In this document: positions 43,137 to 53,244 of the stretch, in pieces
How positions within the stretch are numbered: the first letter of the stretch is position 1
How the letters are laid out: every line of letters starts with the position of its first letter
Assembly (NCBI GenBank): GCA_041397725.1
Contig: JAWKVZ010000009.1
Coordinates: forward strand, 1-64,000
Direction of reading: 5' to 3'
From: JAGRKR01 sp041397725
GTDB taxonomy: Bacteria; Pseudomonadota; Alphaproteobacteria; Rhizobiales; Hyphomicrobiaceae
Length of the DNA stretch: 64,000 bases
Notes under the pieces: generated by a model
Databases searched by the model: none
What the model saw: the letters and a program-made list of their open reading frames with translations, nothing else
What the model was told of the DNA's origin: nothing
Program-made: the position numbers and the translations under genes

Positions 43137-46100
43137 TCACTCGGCGGGAGCGGCAGCCCGTCGTGACGGCGCGGCGCTGCCGCCGAGACGGCGATGCAAC
43201 TTGTCGAGCATCAGGTAGATGGCCGGCGTCGTGTAGAGCGTGAGAAGCTGCGAGATGGCGAGGCCGCCGATGATCGCCACGCCGAGCGGACGCCTGAGCT
43301 CGGAGCCCGGGCCTTCCGCGAGCGCCAGCGGCAGGGCGCCGAGCAGGGCCGCCAGCGTCGTCATGAGAATGGGGCGGAAGCGCTCGAGGCAGGCCTCGTG
43401 GATGGCCTGGGCGCCGGAGATGCCGCGCTCCCGCTCCGCTTCGAGCGCGAAGTCGACCAGCATGATGCCGTTCTTCTTGACGATGCCGATCAGCAGGATG
43501 ATGCCGATGAAGGCCACGATCGACAGGTCCATGCCGGCGAGCTTCAACGCGAGCAGCGCGCCGAGGCCGGCCGACGGCAGTGTGGAGATGATGGTCAAGG
43601 GGTGGGCCAGGCTCTCGTAGAGCACGCCGAGCACGATGTAGACGGCGACCAGCGCCGCCAGGATGAGCAACGGCTGGGCGGCGACCTGCCGGCGGGCGGC
43701 GCGCGCGTCACCGGCCGGCTCGGCAATGATGCTGTCGGGCATGTGCAGCCCGGCGATCGCGCGGGCGATGGCCTCCGACGCCTCGGCCACGCTCATGCCA
43801 TTGCCGAGATTGTAGGTGATGGTCACGGCCGGGAACTGGCCCTGATGGTTGATGACCAGCGGCGCCAGCCGGCGCTCGATCTTCACCACGGTCGTGAGCG
43901 GGACCTGAATGCCCCCGCGTCCCGATACGAAGATGCTCGCGAGGCTGTTGGGATCGCGCTGGTAGTGGCGATCGACCTCGAGGATCACGCGGTACTGATT
44001 GCGATCGCCGTAGATGGTCGAGATCTGGCGCTGGGCAAACGCGTTGTTGAGGGCGGCGTTGATGGCCTGGATGGGTACGCCGAGACGCGCCGCCGCCTGA
44101 CGGTCGATGGTGATCGAGGCCTGCAGGCCGCCCTGCTCGCGGTCGGTGTCGACATCCTCGAGGCCGGGGATCTGCCTGACGCGGTCGAGCACCCTGGGCA
44201 CCCAGGCATAGAGGTCGTCAGGATTTGCGGACCAGAGCGTGAACTGGAACTCGGAGCGGCTCTGACGCCCGCCGATGCGGATGTCGCTTGCAGGCACCAG
44301 GAAGGTGCTGAGGCCCTGGATGCGGTAGAGCCGCCGCCGCAGGCGATTGACGACCTCCTGGGTGGTGACGCCACCCCGCTCGGCCCGCGGCTTGAGGCTG
44401 ACGAACATGCGCCCCTGGTTGACCGAGGCGTTGAAGCGCGAGCCGCCGACCGATGAGCCGACGCCGGCGACGGCCGGATCGGAGAGCACGATGTCGAGCG
44501 CCTTCTTCTGCAGGATCGACATGGCTTCGAAGGAAATATCGGGCGAGGCGCGCGTGGCGCCGAACATGAGGCCGGTGTCGTCGCGGGGGAAGAAGCCCTT
44601 GGGGAGCTGCACGTAGAGCTGCACGGTAAGCACGACCGTTGCCGCCATCACGACGATGGTCAGGAAGTTGTGGCGCAGCGTGACGCGCAGCGTGGCGCTG
44701 TAGGCGCGGATCATGGCGTTGATCGTGCCCTCGACCAGCCGGTCGAACCAATTGCTGCGCGCGTTCGGCGCATGACGCACGAAGTGCGCGCAGATCATCG
44801 GCGTCACCGACAGCGACACGACCATCGACACGAGGATGGCGACCGCAAGCGTCACCGAGAACTCGCGCAGCACGCGCCCGACCACGCCACCCATGAAGAG
44901 CAGTGGAATGAAGGCCGCGACGAGCGAGATGCTGATCGAGACGATCGTGAAGCCGATCTGCCGGGCGCCTTCGATGGCGGCCCGGAACGGGGTCACGCCG
45001 CGCTCCAGGTTGCGGTACATGTTCTCGATCATGACGATGGCGTCATCGACGACGAAGCCGACCGAGACCGCGAGCGCCATCAGCGTCAGGTTGTTGATGG
45101 AGTATCCGAGCGCCCACATGGCGCAGCAGGTGCCGGCGAGCGACAACGGTACGGCGATGCCGGCGGCAAGGGTCGGTGTCGAGCGGCGCAGGAACACGAA
45201 CACGACCAGCATCACGAGCACGATGGCGAGCCCCAGCGTCAGCTGCATGTCGAGCACGCTGGCGCGGATGGTGCCGGTGCGGTCCGACAGCACGGAGATG
45301 TCGACGCCGGCGGGAATCCAGCGCTTGATCTCGGGGATCAGCGCCTTGATGCGGTCCACCGTCTCGATGACGTTGGCATCGCCCTGCTTGGTGATGATCA
45401 GCAGGACGGCCGGCTTCTTGTTGAACATGGCGGCCGAGCGCGTATTGCGGGTGCCGCGCTCGACCGAGGCGACGGCCGAGAGGCGGATGATGTTGCCATC
45501 CTTGGCCTTGATGACGATGGCCTTGTAGTCCTCGGGGGTGCGCAACTGGCTGTCGGAGTCGATGGCGAGCGCCTGGCGATCGCCGTCGATGATGCCGAGC
45601 GGGCCGATGGCGTTGGCCGCGACGATCGCCTGGCGAACCTCCTCGAGACTGACGCCCATGGAGGCGAGCAGCGTCGGATTGAGGCGAACGCGAATGGCCG
45701 GCTGCTCGGCGCCGCTCACGGTTACGTCTGCAACGCCGTCGACCTGGGAGATGCGCTGGGCGACGACGGAGTCGGCGGCGTCGTAGATCGCGCTCGGCGG
45801 GATGGTGTCGGAGGTGAGCGCCAGGATGAGCACGGGCGCGGCCGCCGGGTTGGCCTTGCGGAACGAGGGGAGGGCCGGCATGTCGGCCGGCAGGTCGGCG
45901 GCGGCGGCGTTGATGGCCGCCTGGACGTCGCGGGCGGCCCCGTCGGCGCTGCGCGAGATGTCGAACTGGAGGATGACCCGCGTCATGCCGAGCGAGCTGA
46001 CGGAGGTCATCTCGGTGACGCCGGCGATCTCGCCGAGATGGCGCTCGAGCGGGGCCGCCACCGTCGCCGCCATCGTCACGGGATCGGCGCCCGGCTGGCT

Positions 46101-46247
46101 GGCGCTGACCGAGATCGTCGGCAGTTCCACGGTCGGCAGGCTCGCGACCGGCAGGAAGCGATAGGCGACAAGGCCGGCCAGGAACAGGCCGATCGCCAGC
46201 AGCGTCGTTCCGATCGGGCGATGGATGAAGGGCGTGGAGAAGTTCAT
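43137..46247 (-). CDS. mdtC: RND multidrug efflux permease, MdtC-like
   Basis: A 1036-residue inner-membrane pump with full RND architecture. The start MNFSTPFIHRPIGTTLLAIGLFLAGLVAYRFLPVASLPTV is cut here to short marks: FIHRPIGTTLL and LPVASLP, both typical of MdtB/C. The TM4 relay is VGFVVDDAIVMIENMYRNLE, with the Asp pair. A QGDANVI-type segment and WIPAGVDISVLSDRT match MdtBC. It would pair with the upstream MdtB-like subunit in a mixed trimer. Its ATG is three bases after the stop of mdtB. The gene ends with a short basic Ala-rich tail. Confidence 0.93.
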   Translation of the reverse strand: MNFSTPFIHRPIGTTLLAIGLFLAGLVAYRFLPVASLPTVELPTISVSASQPGADPVTMAATVAAPLERHLGEIAGVTEMTSVSSLGMTRVILQFDISRSADGAARDVQAAINAAAADLPADMPALPSFRKANPAAAPVLILALTSDTIPPSAIYDAADSVVAQRISQVDGVADVTVSGAEQPAIRVRLNPTLLASMGVSLEEVRQAIVAANAIGPLGIIDGDRQALAIDSDSQLRTPEDYKAIVIKAKDGNIIRLSAVASVERGTRNTRSAAMFNKKPAVLLIITKQGDANVIETVDRIKALIPEIKRWIPAGVDISVLSDRTGTIRASVLDMQLTLGLAIVLVMLVVFVFLRRSTPTLAAGIAVPLSLAGTCCAMWALGYSINNLTLMALAVSVGFVVDDAIVMIENMYRNLERGVTPFRAAIEGARQIGFTIVSISISLVAAFIPLLFMGGVVGRVLREFSVTLAVAILVSMVVSLSVTPMICAHFVRHAPNARSNWFDRLVEGTINAMIRAYSATLRVTLRHNFLTIVVMAATVVLTVQLYVQLPKGFFPRDDTGLMFGATRASPDISFEAMSILQKKALDIVLSDPAVAGVGSSVGGSRFNASVNQGRMFVSLKPRAERGGVTTQEVVNRLRRRLYRIQGLSTFLVPASDIRIGGRQSRSEFQFTLWSANPDDLYAWVPRVLDRVRQIPGLEDVDTDREQGGLQASITIDRQAAARLGVPIQAINAALNNAFAQRQISTIYGDRNQYRVILEVDRHYQRDPNSLASIFVSGRGGIQVPLTTVVKIERRLAPLVINHQGQFPAVTITYNLGNGMSVAEASEAIARAIAGLHMPDSIIAEPAGDARAARRQVAAQPLLILAALVAVYIVLGVLYESLAHPLTIISTLPSAGLGALLALKLAGMDLSIVAFIGIILLIGIVKKNGIMLVDFALEAERERGISGAQAIHEACLERFRPILMTTLAALLGALPLALAEGPGSELRRPLGVAIIGGLAISQLLTLYTTPAIYLMLDKLHRRLGGSAAPSRRAAAPAE

Positions 46248-46250
46248 GGC

Positions 46251-49200
46251 CTACTCCGCCGCTGCCGGCGCAGGGGCCGCCCCGTCCACGTGGCGGCTTC
46301 CGGCGGACGTCGTGCCGGTCAGGCGCACGTTCAGCCGCTCCATGATCAGATAGATGACCGGCGTCGTGTAGAGCGTGAGCATCTGGCTGAGGATGAGGCC
46401 GCCGATGATGGTGACGCCGAGGGGAAAGCGCAGCTCCGCACCTGTACCCTGCTCGAGCACCAGCGGCAGCGCGCCGAACAGCGCCGCGAGCGTCGTCATC
46501 ATGATGGGCCGGAAGCGCAGGAGGCAGGCCTGGATGATGGCTTCGCGCGGCGTCATGCCATGCTCGCGCTCCGCCTCGAGGGCGAAGTCGATCATGAGGA
46601 TGGCGTTTTTCTTCACGATGCCCATGAGCAGGATGATGCCGATCAGGGCGATGAGCGACAGATCGATCCCCGTCAGCATCAGCGCGAGCACGGCGCCGAT
46701 GCCGGCCGAGGGCAGCGTCGTCAGGATCGTGAAGGGGTGGATGAAGCTCTCGTAGAGCACGCCGAGCACGATGTAGATGGTGATGATCGCGGCCAGGATC
46801 AGCCAGGGCTGGCCGGCGAGCGACTTCCTGAACTCGGCGGCGTCGCCGAAGAACGTGCCGGTGACGGAGGTCGGCATGGCGACCGACTTCTGGGCATCGG
46901 CAAAGGCCTTCACCGCGTCGCTCAGCGAGGCGTCTGGCGCGAGATTGAAGCCGATCGTGACGGCCGGGAACTGCTCCTGATGCTCGATCGACAGGGGCGT
47001 CGTGGAGCGGGTCACGCGCGCGACCGCGGACAGCGGAATCTGCTGGCCCGAAGACGACGGCACGAAGATGCGCGCGAGATCGCCGGGAGCGCGCTGGTAG
47101 TCCGGATGCGCCTCGATGATGACGCGATACTGGTTCGCCTGACCGTAGATGGTCGAGATCTGCCGCTGGCCGAAGGCATCATAGAGGGCGTCGTTGATGG
47201 CGGCCATCGTGATGCCGAGCCGGGTGGCGGTCTCGCGATCGACATGCAGCAGCGCACGCAGCCCGCCGTCCTGGGCTTCCGATGCCACGTCGCGGAGGAC
47301 GGGCGAGCTCTTGAGGGCCTCCACCAGCTTCTTCGACCAGAGATCGACATCCGCCTGGTTGGTGCCGACCAGCGTGTACTGGTAGAGGGCGCGGCTGACG
47401 CGTGTGCCGATCTGCACGTCCTGGATCGGCTGGAAGAATACAGTGACCCCGGCGATCGTGGTCACCTTGTCCTTCAAGCGGGCGATGATCCCGGTGACGA
47501 ACGTCTTGCGGACGTCGCGCGGCTTCAGGACGATGGCGATGCGGGCCGCGTTGGGTGTCGGATTAGCGGCGCTGATGCCAACGACGGAGACAACGCCCTC
47601 GACGTCGGGATCGCGGCGGATGGCTTCGACCACCTTGTCCTGCAGCCGCTTGATCTCGGCGAACGACACGTCCGGCGCCGCCTCGACGGAGGCGGTCACG
47701 AGGCCGGTATCCTGTGTCGGCAGGAAGCCCTTGGGCACGATCATGTAGAGCCACACCGTCAATACGACGGTCAGCGCCGTGGCGAGGATCATCAGCATCT
47801 GGCGATCGAGGACGTAGAGGATCGTGCGGTGGTAGAGCCCGATCGTGCGGTCGACGAGGCCGTTGAAGAAGCCGCTGATGCGGCTCTGGCTTCCCGGCTG
47901 GCGATGGCGCAGCAGGCGCGAGCAGAGCATCGGCGTCAGCGTCAGAGAGACGATGGCCGACACGACGACGGCGATGGTGAGGGTCAGCGCGAACTCGCGG
48001 AACATGCGCCCGACGAGGCCGCTCATGAAGAGGAGCGGGATGAACACCGCGATCAGCGAGGCGGTCAGCGAGATCACGGTGAAGCCGATCTCCTTGGCGC
48101 CTTCGAGCGCCGCCTCCATGGGCCGCTTGCCCCGCTCCATGTGGCGGACGATGTTCTCGATCATGACGATCGCGTCGTCGACGACGAAGCCCGTGCCGAT
48201 GGTCAGCGCCATCAGCGAGAGATTGTCGAGGCTGAAGCCGGCAAACCACATGACGCCGAACGTCGCCACGAGGGAGACCGGCAGCGTAATGCCGGCGATG
48301 ATCGTGGCCCTGATATCCTTGAGGAACAGGAGCACGACGAGCACCACCAGGACGACGGCCAGCACCAGCGTGAACTGCACGTCGTGGACCGACGCGCGGA
48401 TGGTGCCCGTCCTGTCGTGGACCACGGTGAGGCGGGCGCCGGCCGGCAGAGCGCGCTGCAGCCGGGGCAACTCGCGCTTGAGGCGGGCCACGGTCTCGAT
48501 GACGTTGGCGCCGGGTTGACGCAGCACGTCGATGACGACGGCCGGCGAGCCCTGATACCAGGCGCCGACGCGGGAGTTCTCGAGGCCGTCGACGACGTCG
48601 GCGACATCGCCGAGCACGACGGGCGCGTTGTTGCGATAGGCGATGATGACGGCGCGGTAGGCGTCCGCGCTCGTGAGCTGGTCGTTGGCCGCGATGGTGT
48701 AGGACTGGTGGCGGCCGTCGAGGGCGCCCTTGGGGCCGGAGACGTTGGCGGCGACGATGGCGTTGCGCACGTCGGCCATGCTGAGGCCGTAGCCGGCGAG
48801 GCGGGCGAGGTTCACCTGGATGCGCACGGCGGGTTTGATTCCGCCCTGCACGGAGACGTGGCCGACGCCGCTCACCGAGCTGAGCCGCTGGGCGAGCAGG
48901 GTGTCGGCGAGGTCGCTCAGCGTGCGCAGGGAGACGGTATCGGAGGTCAGCGCGACCGTGACGATCGGAGAGTCGGCCGGGTTCACCTTCGAGTAGGTCG
49001 GCGGATAGGGCAGCGTGCGTGGCAACGTCGAGGCTGCGGAATTGATCGCCGACTGCACGTCCTGCGCGGCCGCGTCGATGTCGCGGTCGAGGCCGAACCG
49101 CAGCGTCACCTGGCTGATGCCGTAGGAGCTCGACGAGGTCATGGTCTCGAGCGCGGGAATCTGTCCGAAGGCCCGCTCGAGGGGCGCCGTCACCAGCTTC

Positions 49201-49379
49201 GACATGGTGTCGGGACTTGCGCCCGGCAGCCGCGTCGTGACCTGAATGGTCGGAAAATCGACCTGCGGCAGGGACGAGACGGGCAGGTTCCAGTAGCCGA
49301 GCGCACCACCGAGGACCACTGCAAGCGCGATGAGCGCGGTGGCGATGGGACGGCGGATGAAGGGCGAGGAGACGCTCAT
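46251..49379 (-). CDS. mdtB: RND multidrug efflux permease, MdtB-like
   Basis: A 1042-residue RND pump, start MSVSSPFIRRPIATALI, with the TM4 motif TGFVVDDAIVMIENIVRHME holding the proton-relay Asp pair. The large periplasmic loops show the usual NAIVAANVSGPKG and LRQPGANVIETV segments. With the next gene, it forms the two-pump heteromer known for MdtBC; both are needed for full drug range in E. coli. Its ATG overlaps the mdtA stop codon by one base (TGATG), so the pair is translationally coupled. Confidence 0.94.
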   Translation of the reverse strand: MSVSSPFIRRPIATALIALAVVLGGALGYWNLPVSSLPQVDFPTIQVTTRLPGASPDTMSKLVTAPLERAFGQIPALETMTSSSSYGISQVTLRFGLDRDIDAAAQDVQSAINSAASTLPRTLPYPPTYSKVNPADSPIVTVALTSDTVSLRTLSDLADTLLAQRLSSVSGVGHVSVQGGIKPAVRIQVNLARLAGYGLSMADVRNAIVAANVSGPKGALDGRHQSYTIAANDQLTSADAYRAVIIAYRNNAPVVLGDVADVVDGLENSRVGAWYQGSPAVVIDVLRQPGANVIETVARLKRELPRLQRALPAGARLTVVHDRTGTIRASVHDVQFTLVLAVVLVVLVVLLFLKDIRATIIAGITLPVSLVATFGVMWFAGFSLDNLSLMALTIGTGFVVDDAIVMIENIVRHMERGKRPMEAALEGAKEIGFTVISLTASLIAVFIPLLFMSGLVGRMFREFALTLTIAVVVSAIVSLTLTPMLCSRLLRHRQPGSQSRISGFFNGLVDRTIGLYHRTILYVLDRQMLMILATALTVVLTVWLYMIVPKGFLPTQDTGLVTASVEAAPDVSFAEIKRLQDKVVEAIRRDPDVEGVVSVVGISAANPTPNAARIAIVLKPRDVRKTFVTGIIARLKDKVTTIAGVTVFFQPIQDVQIGTRVSRALYQYTLVGTNQADVDLWSKKLVEALKSSPVLRDVASEAQDGGLRALLHVDRETATRLGITMAAINDALYDAFGQRQISTIYGQANQYRVIIEAHPDYQRAPGDLARIFVPSSSGQQIPLSAVARVTRSTTPLSIEHQEQFPAVTIGFNLAPDASLSDAVKAFADAQKSVAMPTSVTGTFFGDAAEFRKSLAGQPWLILAAIITIYIVLGVLYESFIHPFTILTTLPSAGIGAVLALMLTGIDLSLIALIGIILLMGIVKKNAILMIDFALEAEREHGMTPREAIIQACLLRFRPIMMTTLAALFGALPLVLEQGTGAELRFPLGVTIIGGLILSQMLTLYTTPVIYLIMERLNVRLTGTTSAGSRHVDGAAPAPAAAE

Positions 49380-50635
49380 CAGCCGCCCTCGGTCTGCTTG
49401 CGTCGGCCGCGCCCCTTGCCGCGCTTGGAGGGATCACGCCCCTTGCGCGCGCCGGGATCGCCGGCGACGGGCTTCGTGGCTGTGCCCGGCGTACCCTGCT
49501 CCTCGGTGCGCGTCACCAGGACCCGGGAGCCGTCGCGCAGGCGGTTGAAGCCGCTCGTCACCAGCACGTCGCCGGGCGCGACGCCCTTGGAGATCACGCT
49601 CTGGCGGTCGTCCTGGAGCGAGACGGTGACGGGGCGGAGAGCCACCGTCTGGCCGGGGCCGACGACGTAGACGAACGTGCCAGTCGGACCCTGCTGGATG
49701 GCGGCGGTGGGAACGGCTGTAACCTGGCGGAGCATCTCGACAAGCAGGCGTACGTTGACGAACTGGCCGGGCCAGAGCTGCAGCTTGTCGTTGGCGAACT
49801 CTGCCTTCATGCGCACGGTGCCGGTGGTCTGGTCGACCTGGTTGTCCACGACCTGGAGCACGCCCTCGTCGAGGATGCCGCGGCGGTCGGCGTCGAACAC
49901 CGTGACCTTCACGGCGCCGCGGGCGAGCGCGCGATTGATGTCCACGAGCTGCTGCTGCGGCATGGTGAAGAGCACGGAGATCGGCTTCACCTGCGTGATG
50001 ACGACGATGCTCTGATCGCCGGAGGCGCGCACGATGTTGCCTTCATCGACCTGGCGGATGCCCGTACGCCCGTCGATGGGGGCGACGATCGTCGTGTAGT
50101 CGAGGATGGCGCGGGCGCTGGCGATGGCGGCCTCGTCGGCCTTGAGCTGGGCCGTCAGCTGGGCGATCAGCGCGCGCTGGGTGTCGATGGTCTTGATGGC
50201 CACGACGTTCTTCGGCACGGCCATGTAGCGCTCGAGGTCGCGTTTGGCGTTGGCGAGCTGGGCCGCGGTCAACGCCTTCTTCGCCAGGGCCTGGTCGAGC
50301 TGGGCCTGATAGGTGATGGAGTCGATGCGCGCGAGCACGTCGCCCTTTTTGACGTCCTGCCCCTCCTTGAAGGCGATGGCCATGATGCGGCCGTCGATCT
50401 GGGGCTTCACGGTCACGGTCTTGAGCGGGCGGGCGCTGCCGATGCCCTCGAGGTAGACAGGCACGTCCGCGGCGACGGCGGCGGTAGCGAGCACGGGGAC
50501 CGGGGCGTTGCGCGGGGGACCCCGCCGCGTGTTCTTTTCTTTCGGCGGGCTCTGCAGCATGGCGAGCGCGACGACCCCGCTGAAAAGGGACCCGACGACC
50601 ACGATCGCCAGCAGGCGCTTCAGCCACTTTGCCAT
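49379..50635 (-). CDS. mdtA: RND periplasmic adaptor, MdtA-like
   Basis: A 418-residue membrane fusion protein with an N-terminal TM helix (LLAIVVVGSLFSGVVALAML). Lipoyl halves are SARPLKTVTVKPQIDGRIMAIAFKEGQDVKKGDVLARID and DYTTIVAPIDGRTGIRQVDEGNIV (shortened family marks: PQIDGRIM, VKKGDVL, APIDGRTG). A beta-barrel with VLFTMPQQQLV and a C-terminal basic tail (KGRDPSKRGKGRGRRK) complete it. The ATG at 50635 is chosen because the TM helix directly follows; AGGA is near. It should connect the MdtBC pump to a TolC channel, plausibly the one at 53.2 kb. Confidence 0.93.
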   Translation of the reverse strand: MAKWLKRLLAIVVVGSLFSGVVALAMLQSPPKEKNTRRGPPRNAPVPVLATAAVAADVPVYLEGIGSARPLKTVTVKPQIDGRIMAIAFKEGQDVKKGDVLARIDSITYQAQLDQALAKKALTAAQLANAKRDLERYMAVPKNVVAIKTIDTQRALIAQLTAQLKADEAAIASARAILDYTTIVAPIDGRTGIRQVDEGNIVRASGDQSIVVITQVKPISVLFTMPQQQLVDINRALARGAVKVTVFDADRRGILDEGVLQVVDNQVDQTTGTVRMKAEFANDKLQLWPGQFVNVRLLVEMLRQVTAVPTAAIQQGPTGTFVYVVGPGQTVALRPVTVSLQDDRQSVISKGVAPGDVLVTSGFNRLRDGSRVLVTRTEEQGTPGTATKPVAGDPGARKGRDPSKRGKGRGRRKQTEGG

Positions 50636-50967
50636 CTCAGGTCCTCGTCCCTTTGTCCGGTTCGGTGCTCGGCTGCTGCGGGGTCCATGGCTGGGGAGCC
50701 GCTCTCCGCCGGTTCCGAACGCCGGCGGAAGGTTGGTCACACTTGGCGTAACGCGCGATGCCGGACATTTCCGGCGCTGGAGTCGCGGGTTCGTGTGGCA
50801 TAGTGCTTTGTGAGGGGCACGGCCGTGGCGTGCAGACTCTGCCGGGGCCATTGAGTGTGCAACACGAACGAACGTGAGCATGCGGGCAAGAATTGCCCGG
50901 TTGTCCAGCGGATTCGTACGCGCGGCTGCATGCCCGCGCAGCGAACCGGTCCAGGGGAGGGAACGGC
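50636..50967. other. Divergent promoter region, mdtA / metallo-beta-lactamase-fold gene
   Basis: About 330 bases with no supported gene. It contains an inverted repeat GCCGGA-CATT-TCCGGC (50760-50775) and a small dyad CACG-6-CGTG near 50862. Either could be an operator for the efflux operon; no regulator gene (such as a two-component pair) is adjacent. Confidence 0.5.
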
Positions 50968-51846
50968 ATGTCCCAGGTGATCCGTCTCGGAAACGTCAGC
51001 GTCGAGCGACTGGTGGAACAGGAGGGGCCGATCTTCGAACCCCTTGAATTCTTTCCGTCTTTGACGCGTGAGGTGCTCGATGCGAACCGCGCGTGGCTCG
51101 AGCCGACCTACATCGATCCCGCCACCGGAAAGATGATCCTGTGCGTGCAAAGCTATCTCGTGCGCACGCCGCACCACACGATCCTCGTGGATTCCTGCGT
51201 CGGCAACCACAAGTCCCGGCCGTCGCGGCCGATGTGGGACATGATGAGCGGCGACCGCTACGAGAAGAGCCTGGCGGCCGCCGGACTCGGCGTCACAGAC
51301 ATCGACTTCGTGATGTGCACGCACCTGCACGTCGATCACGTCGGCTGGAACACGCGGCTCGAGAACGGCCGCTGGGTGCCGACGTTTCCCAATGCCCGAT
51401 ACCTCTTTGCTGATCGTGAGCTCGACTTCTGGCGGGCGCAGGAGATCAAGGACCCCGCCAGTTGTCCGTGGATCACCGACTCCGTGCTGCCGGTCGTAGC
51501 CGCCGGCCGCGCCGAGGTCGTCAAGAGCGATCATTGCCTGGACGACCTCGTGCGGCTCGTGCCGACGCCCGGTCACACGATCGATCATTTCTCGGTCCAC
51601 GTGGGCAGCGCGGGCCAGGATGCCTTCATCACGGGTGACATGATCCACAGCCCGCTGCAGGCCCTCTATCCGGAGCTCGGCATGCGCACGGACTACGATT
51701 CGAAGCTGGCCGGCCAGACGCGCCGCCGCATCTTCGAAAGGTTCTGTGAGGAGCCGACGCTGATGTGCGTGGCGCATTTCGGTTCGCCGTCGGTCGGCCG
51801 GTTCCGTCGGCGCGGCGACGCCTTCTCGTTCGTCTCGGGCGTATGA
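50968..51846 (+). CDS. Metallo-beta-lactamase-fold hydrolase
   Basis: A 292-residue protein with the motif CTHLHVDHVGWN (HxHxDH), a downstream TPGHTIDHFSVHV (third metal His) and FITGDMIHSPLQ (bridging Asp), then VAHFG for the last His. This is the lactonase/AttM/N-acyl-homoserine-lactonase-like plan of the fold, although quorum-quenching activity cannot be claimed. GGGGAGG lies just upstream of the ATG at 50968, which settles the start. No signal peptide is seen. It is followed by the tRNA-Cys gene on the other strand. Confidence 0.87.
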   Translation: MSQVIRLGNVSVERLVEQEGPIFEPLEFFPSLTREVLDANRAWLEPTYIDPATGKMILCVQSYLVRTPHHTILVDSCVGNHKSRPSRPMWDMMSGDRYEKSLAAAGLGVTDIDFVMCTHLHVDHVGWNTRLENGRWVPTFPNARYLFADRELDFWRAQEIKDPASCPWITDSVLPVVAAGRAEVVKSDHCLDDLVRLVPTPGHTIDHFSVHVGSAGQDAFITGDMIHSPLQALYPELGMRTDYDSKLAGQTRRRIFERFCEEPTLMCVAHFGSPSVGRFRRRGDAFSFVSGV

Positions 51847-51943
51847 GGACAGCCGTCAGATGCTCTGGCGCGGCTGCGCGCCGTGCCGACCGAGGGAGGT
51901 CGAGGATCGAGGAGCGGCGCTGACGCCGGATGGATGCTGCTCT

Positions 51944-52017
51944 GGAGGCCACGCCCGGAATCGAACCGGGGTAAACGGATTTGCAGTCCGGTGCGTAACC
52001 ACTCCGCCACGTGGCCA
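51944..52017 (-). tRNA. tRNA-Cys (anticodon GCA)
   Basis: On the minus strand the sequence begins GGCCACG and ends CGTGGCCTCCA, giving a perfect 7-bp acceptor stem, discriminator T and encoded CCA. The anticodon loop CTGCAAA has GCA at 51983-51985. The T arm has GGTTCGATTCC. Length is 74 bases. Confidence 0.95.
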
Positions 52018-52325
52018 GCCAAGAGCATGCAGTCCGACGCGCACCCTGTGCAGCGGCCTGACTGACGGATCAGCCGGACGGCGCACGCGGGGAGGAGCCG
52101 GAATGAAGAGCCCCTTTGTAGCGGCAGACTGCCCCGTCTTGTCAAGCTCCGGCTGTGAACGTGCTTGATGCCTCCAGGGGCGGCGCGGCTTCGGGGCGCA
52201 TCTCGTCGTGGGGTCTGGCTCTCGCGCCGGTCGTTCATTATTGTCCGCGTCTGACGCACGATGCGGCGAGTCTCCTCGGCGCATCGCAGAGCACTTCATG
52301 GCAGCACGATAAGGGCGGCACAGCT
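52018..52325. other. Spacer between tRNA-Cys and pcm
   Basis: Just over 300 bases with no gene that can be supported. It holds the promoter for the minus-strand tRNA and for the plus-strand pcm gene. A repeat of the tRNA 3' end, as expected for an integrated element, was not seen. Confidence 0.5.
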
Positions 52326-52997
52326 ATGGTCGACGCGGCAGAGCAAAGACGGAACATGGTCGATTCGCAGCTCCGTCCCTCCGATGTGACGGATCGCCGG
52401 ATCATCCGCGCCATGCTCGAGATCCCGCGCGAGAATTTCTCGCCGTCGGCCATGCGGGCGCTGGCCTACATGGACGAGGATCTCGTCGTCCAGGCCGGTG
52501 ACCGCGATGCACCCATGCGCCACGTTCTGGCGCCTCGCACGCAAGCTCTGCTGCTGCAACTCGCGCAGATCGAATCGGGCGATCTCGTCCTCGATGTCGG
52601 GTGCGCCACGGGCTACTCGACCGCAATCGCCGCCCGCCTGGCGGATTCTGTCGTTGCTGTCGAGCAGGATGCCCGTCTGGTCGAGCGGGCGTCCGCACTC
52701 TTGAGCACGCTCGGCATCGACAACGCCGCCATCCTCGCCGGGCCGTTGAACGAAGGTATGGCCGGGCAAGGGCCCTATGACGTGATCGTGCTGAACGGCG
52801 CTGTCGAGGTCATTCCCGAGAGCCTTTTCGCGCAGCTCAAGCCGGGCGGACGGCTTGTCGCCGTGTTGATCGAGGGGCGGAGGTCGCGCGCCGTCGTGGC
52901 AACGCGACGCGGCGGCAAGACCGACGTGCGAGCAACCCGCGACCTGTCGGCGCCATCGCTCACTGGCTTCCAGAAGGCGGCTGGCTTCGTATTTTGA
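52326..52997 (+). CDS. pcm: Protein-L-isoaspartate O-methyltransferase family protein
   Basis: A 223-residue SAM-dependent methyltransferase. It begins QRRNMVDSQLRPSDVTDRRIIRAMLEIPRENF, typical of the alphaproteobacterial PCMT-like group. The SAM site is VLDVGCATGYSTAIAARLA, with an acidic VVAVEQDARL strand after it. The protein would repair isoaspartyl residues, though many members of this group have diverged and true repair activity is unproven. The family places this gene directly before tolC, as here. A longer open frame exists but the ATG at 52326 fits the family start; the ribosome site is weak. Confidence 0.87.
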   Translation: MVDAAEQRRNMVDSQLRPSDVTDRRIIRAMLEIPRENFSPSAMRALAYMDEDLVVQAGDRDAPMRHVLAPRTQALLLQLAQIESGDLVLDVGCATGYSTAIAARLADSVVAVEQDARLVERASALLSTLGIDNAAILAGPLNEGMAGQGPYDVIVLNGAVEVIPESLFAQLKPGGRLVAVLIEGRRSRAVVATRRGGKTDVRATRDLSAPSLTGFQKAAGFVF

Positions 52998-53244
52998 CGA
53001 TGCGCCAGCGGCGGGTTCCCCATCTCCTGTGCCGCCGCGACGGGGCGGTCGGCCGCGCATGCTCTCACGAGGCGTGCCCTAATTGCCACGGCTGTTTCTC
53101 CCGCAGGTTTTCAACAGGCCTGTTTTTGCTTTTGGGAATCGATGCCCCTCTTTATGGTCGGCTACAGAGGGAGTCCGCGACCCATAATATGTTCATAGAA
53201 ACATCAGGTTGCGGATCAGCCGGGCGGCAGGAGCAGTTGGCAGG

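Noticed and set aside
44670..49670. A 1666-codon plus-strand open frame opposite mdtB and mdtC
   Set aside because: Very high GC in the third codon position keeps the opposite strand open. The frame reads as low-complexity Arg/Asp/His sequence with no motif, while the minus-strand pumps are intact.
51944..52017. tRNA-Cys as an attachment site of an integrated element
   Set aside because: No integrase gene and no repeated tRNA 3' end were seen on either side.
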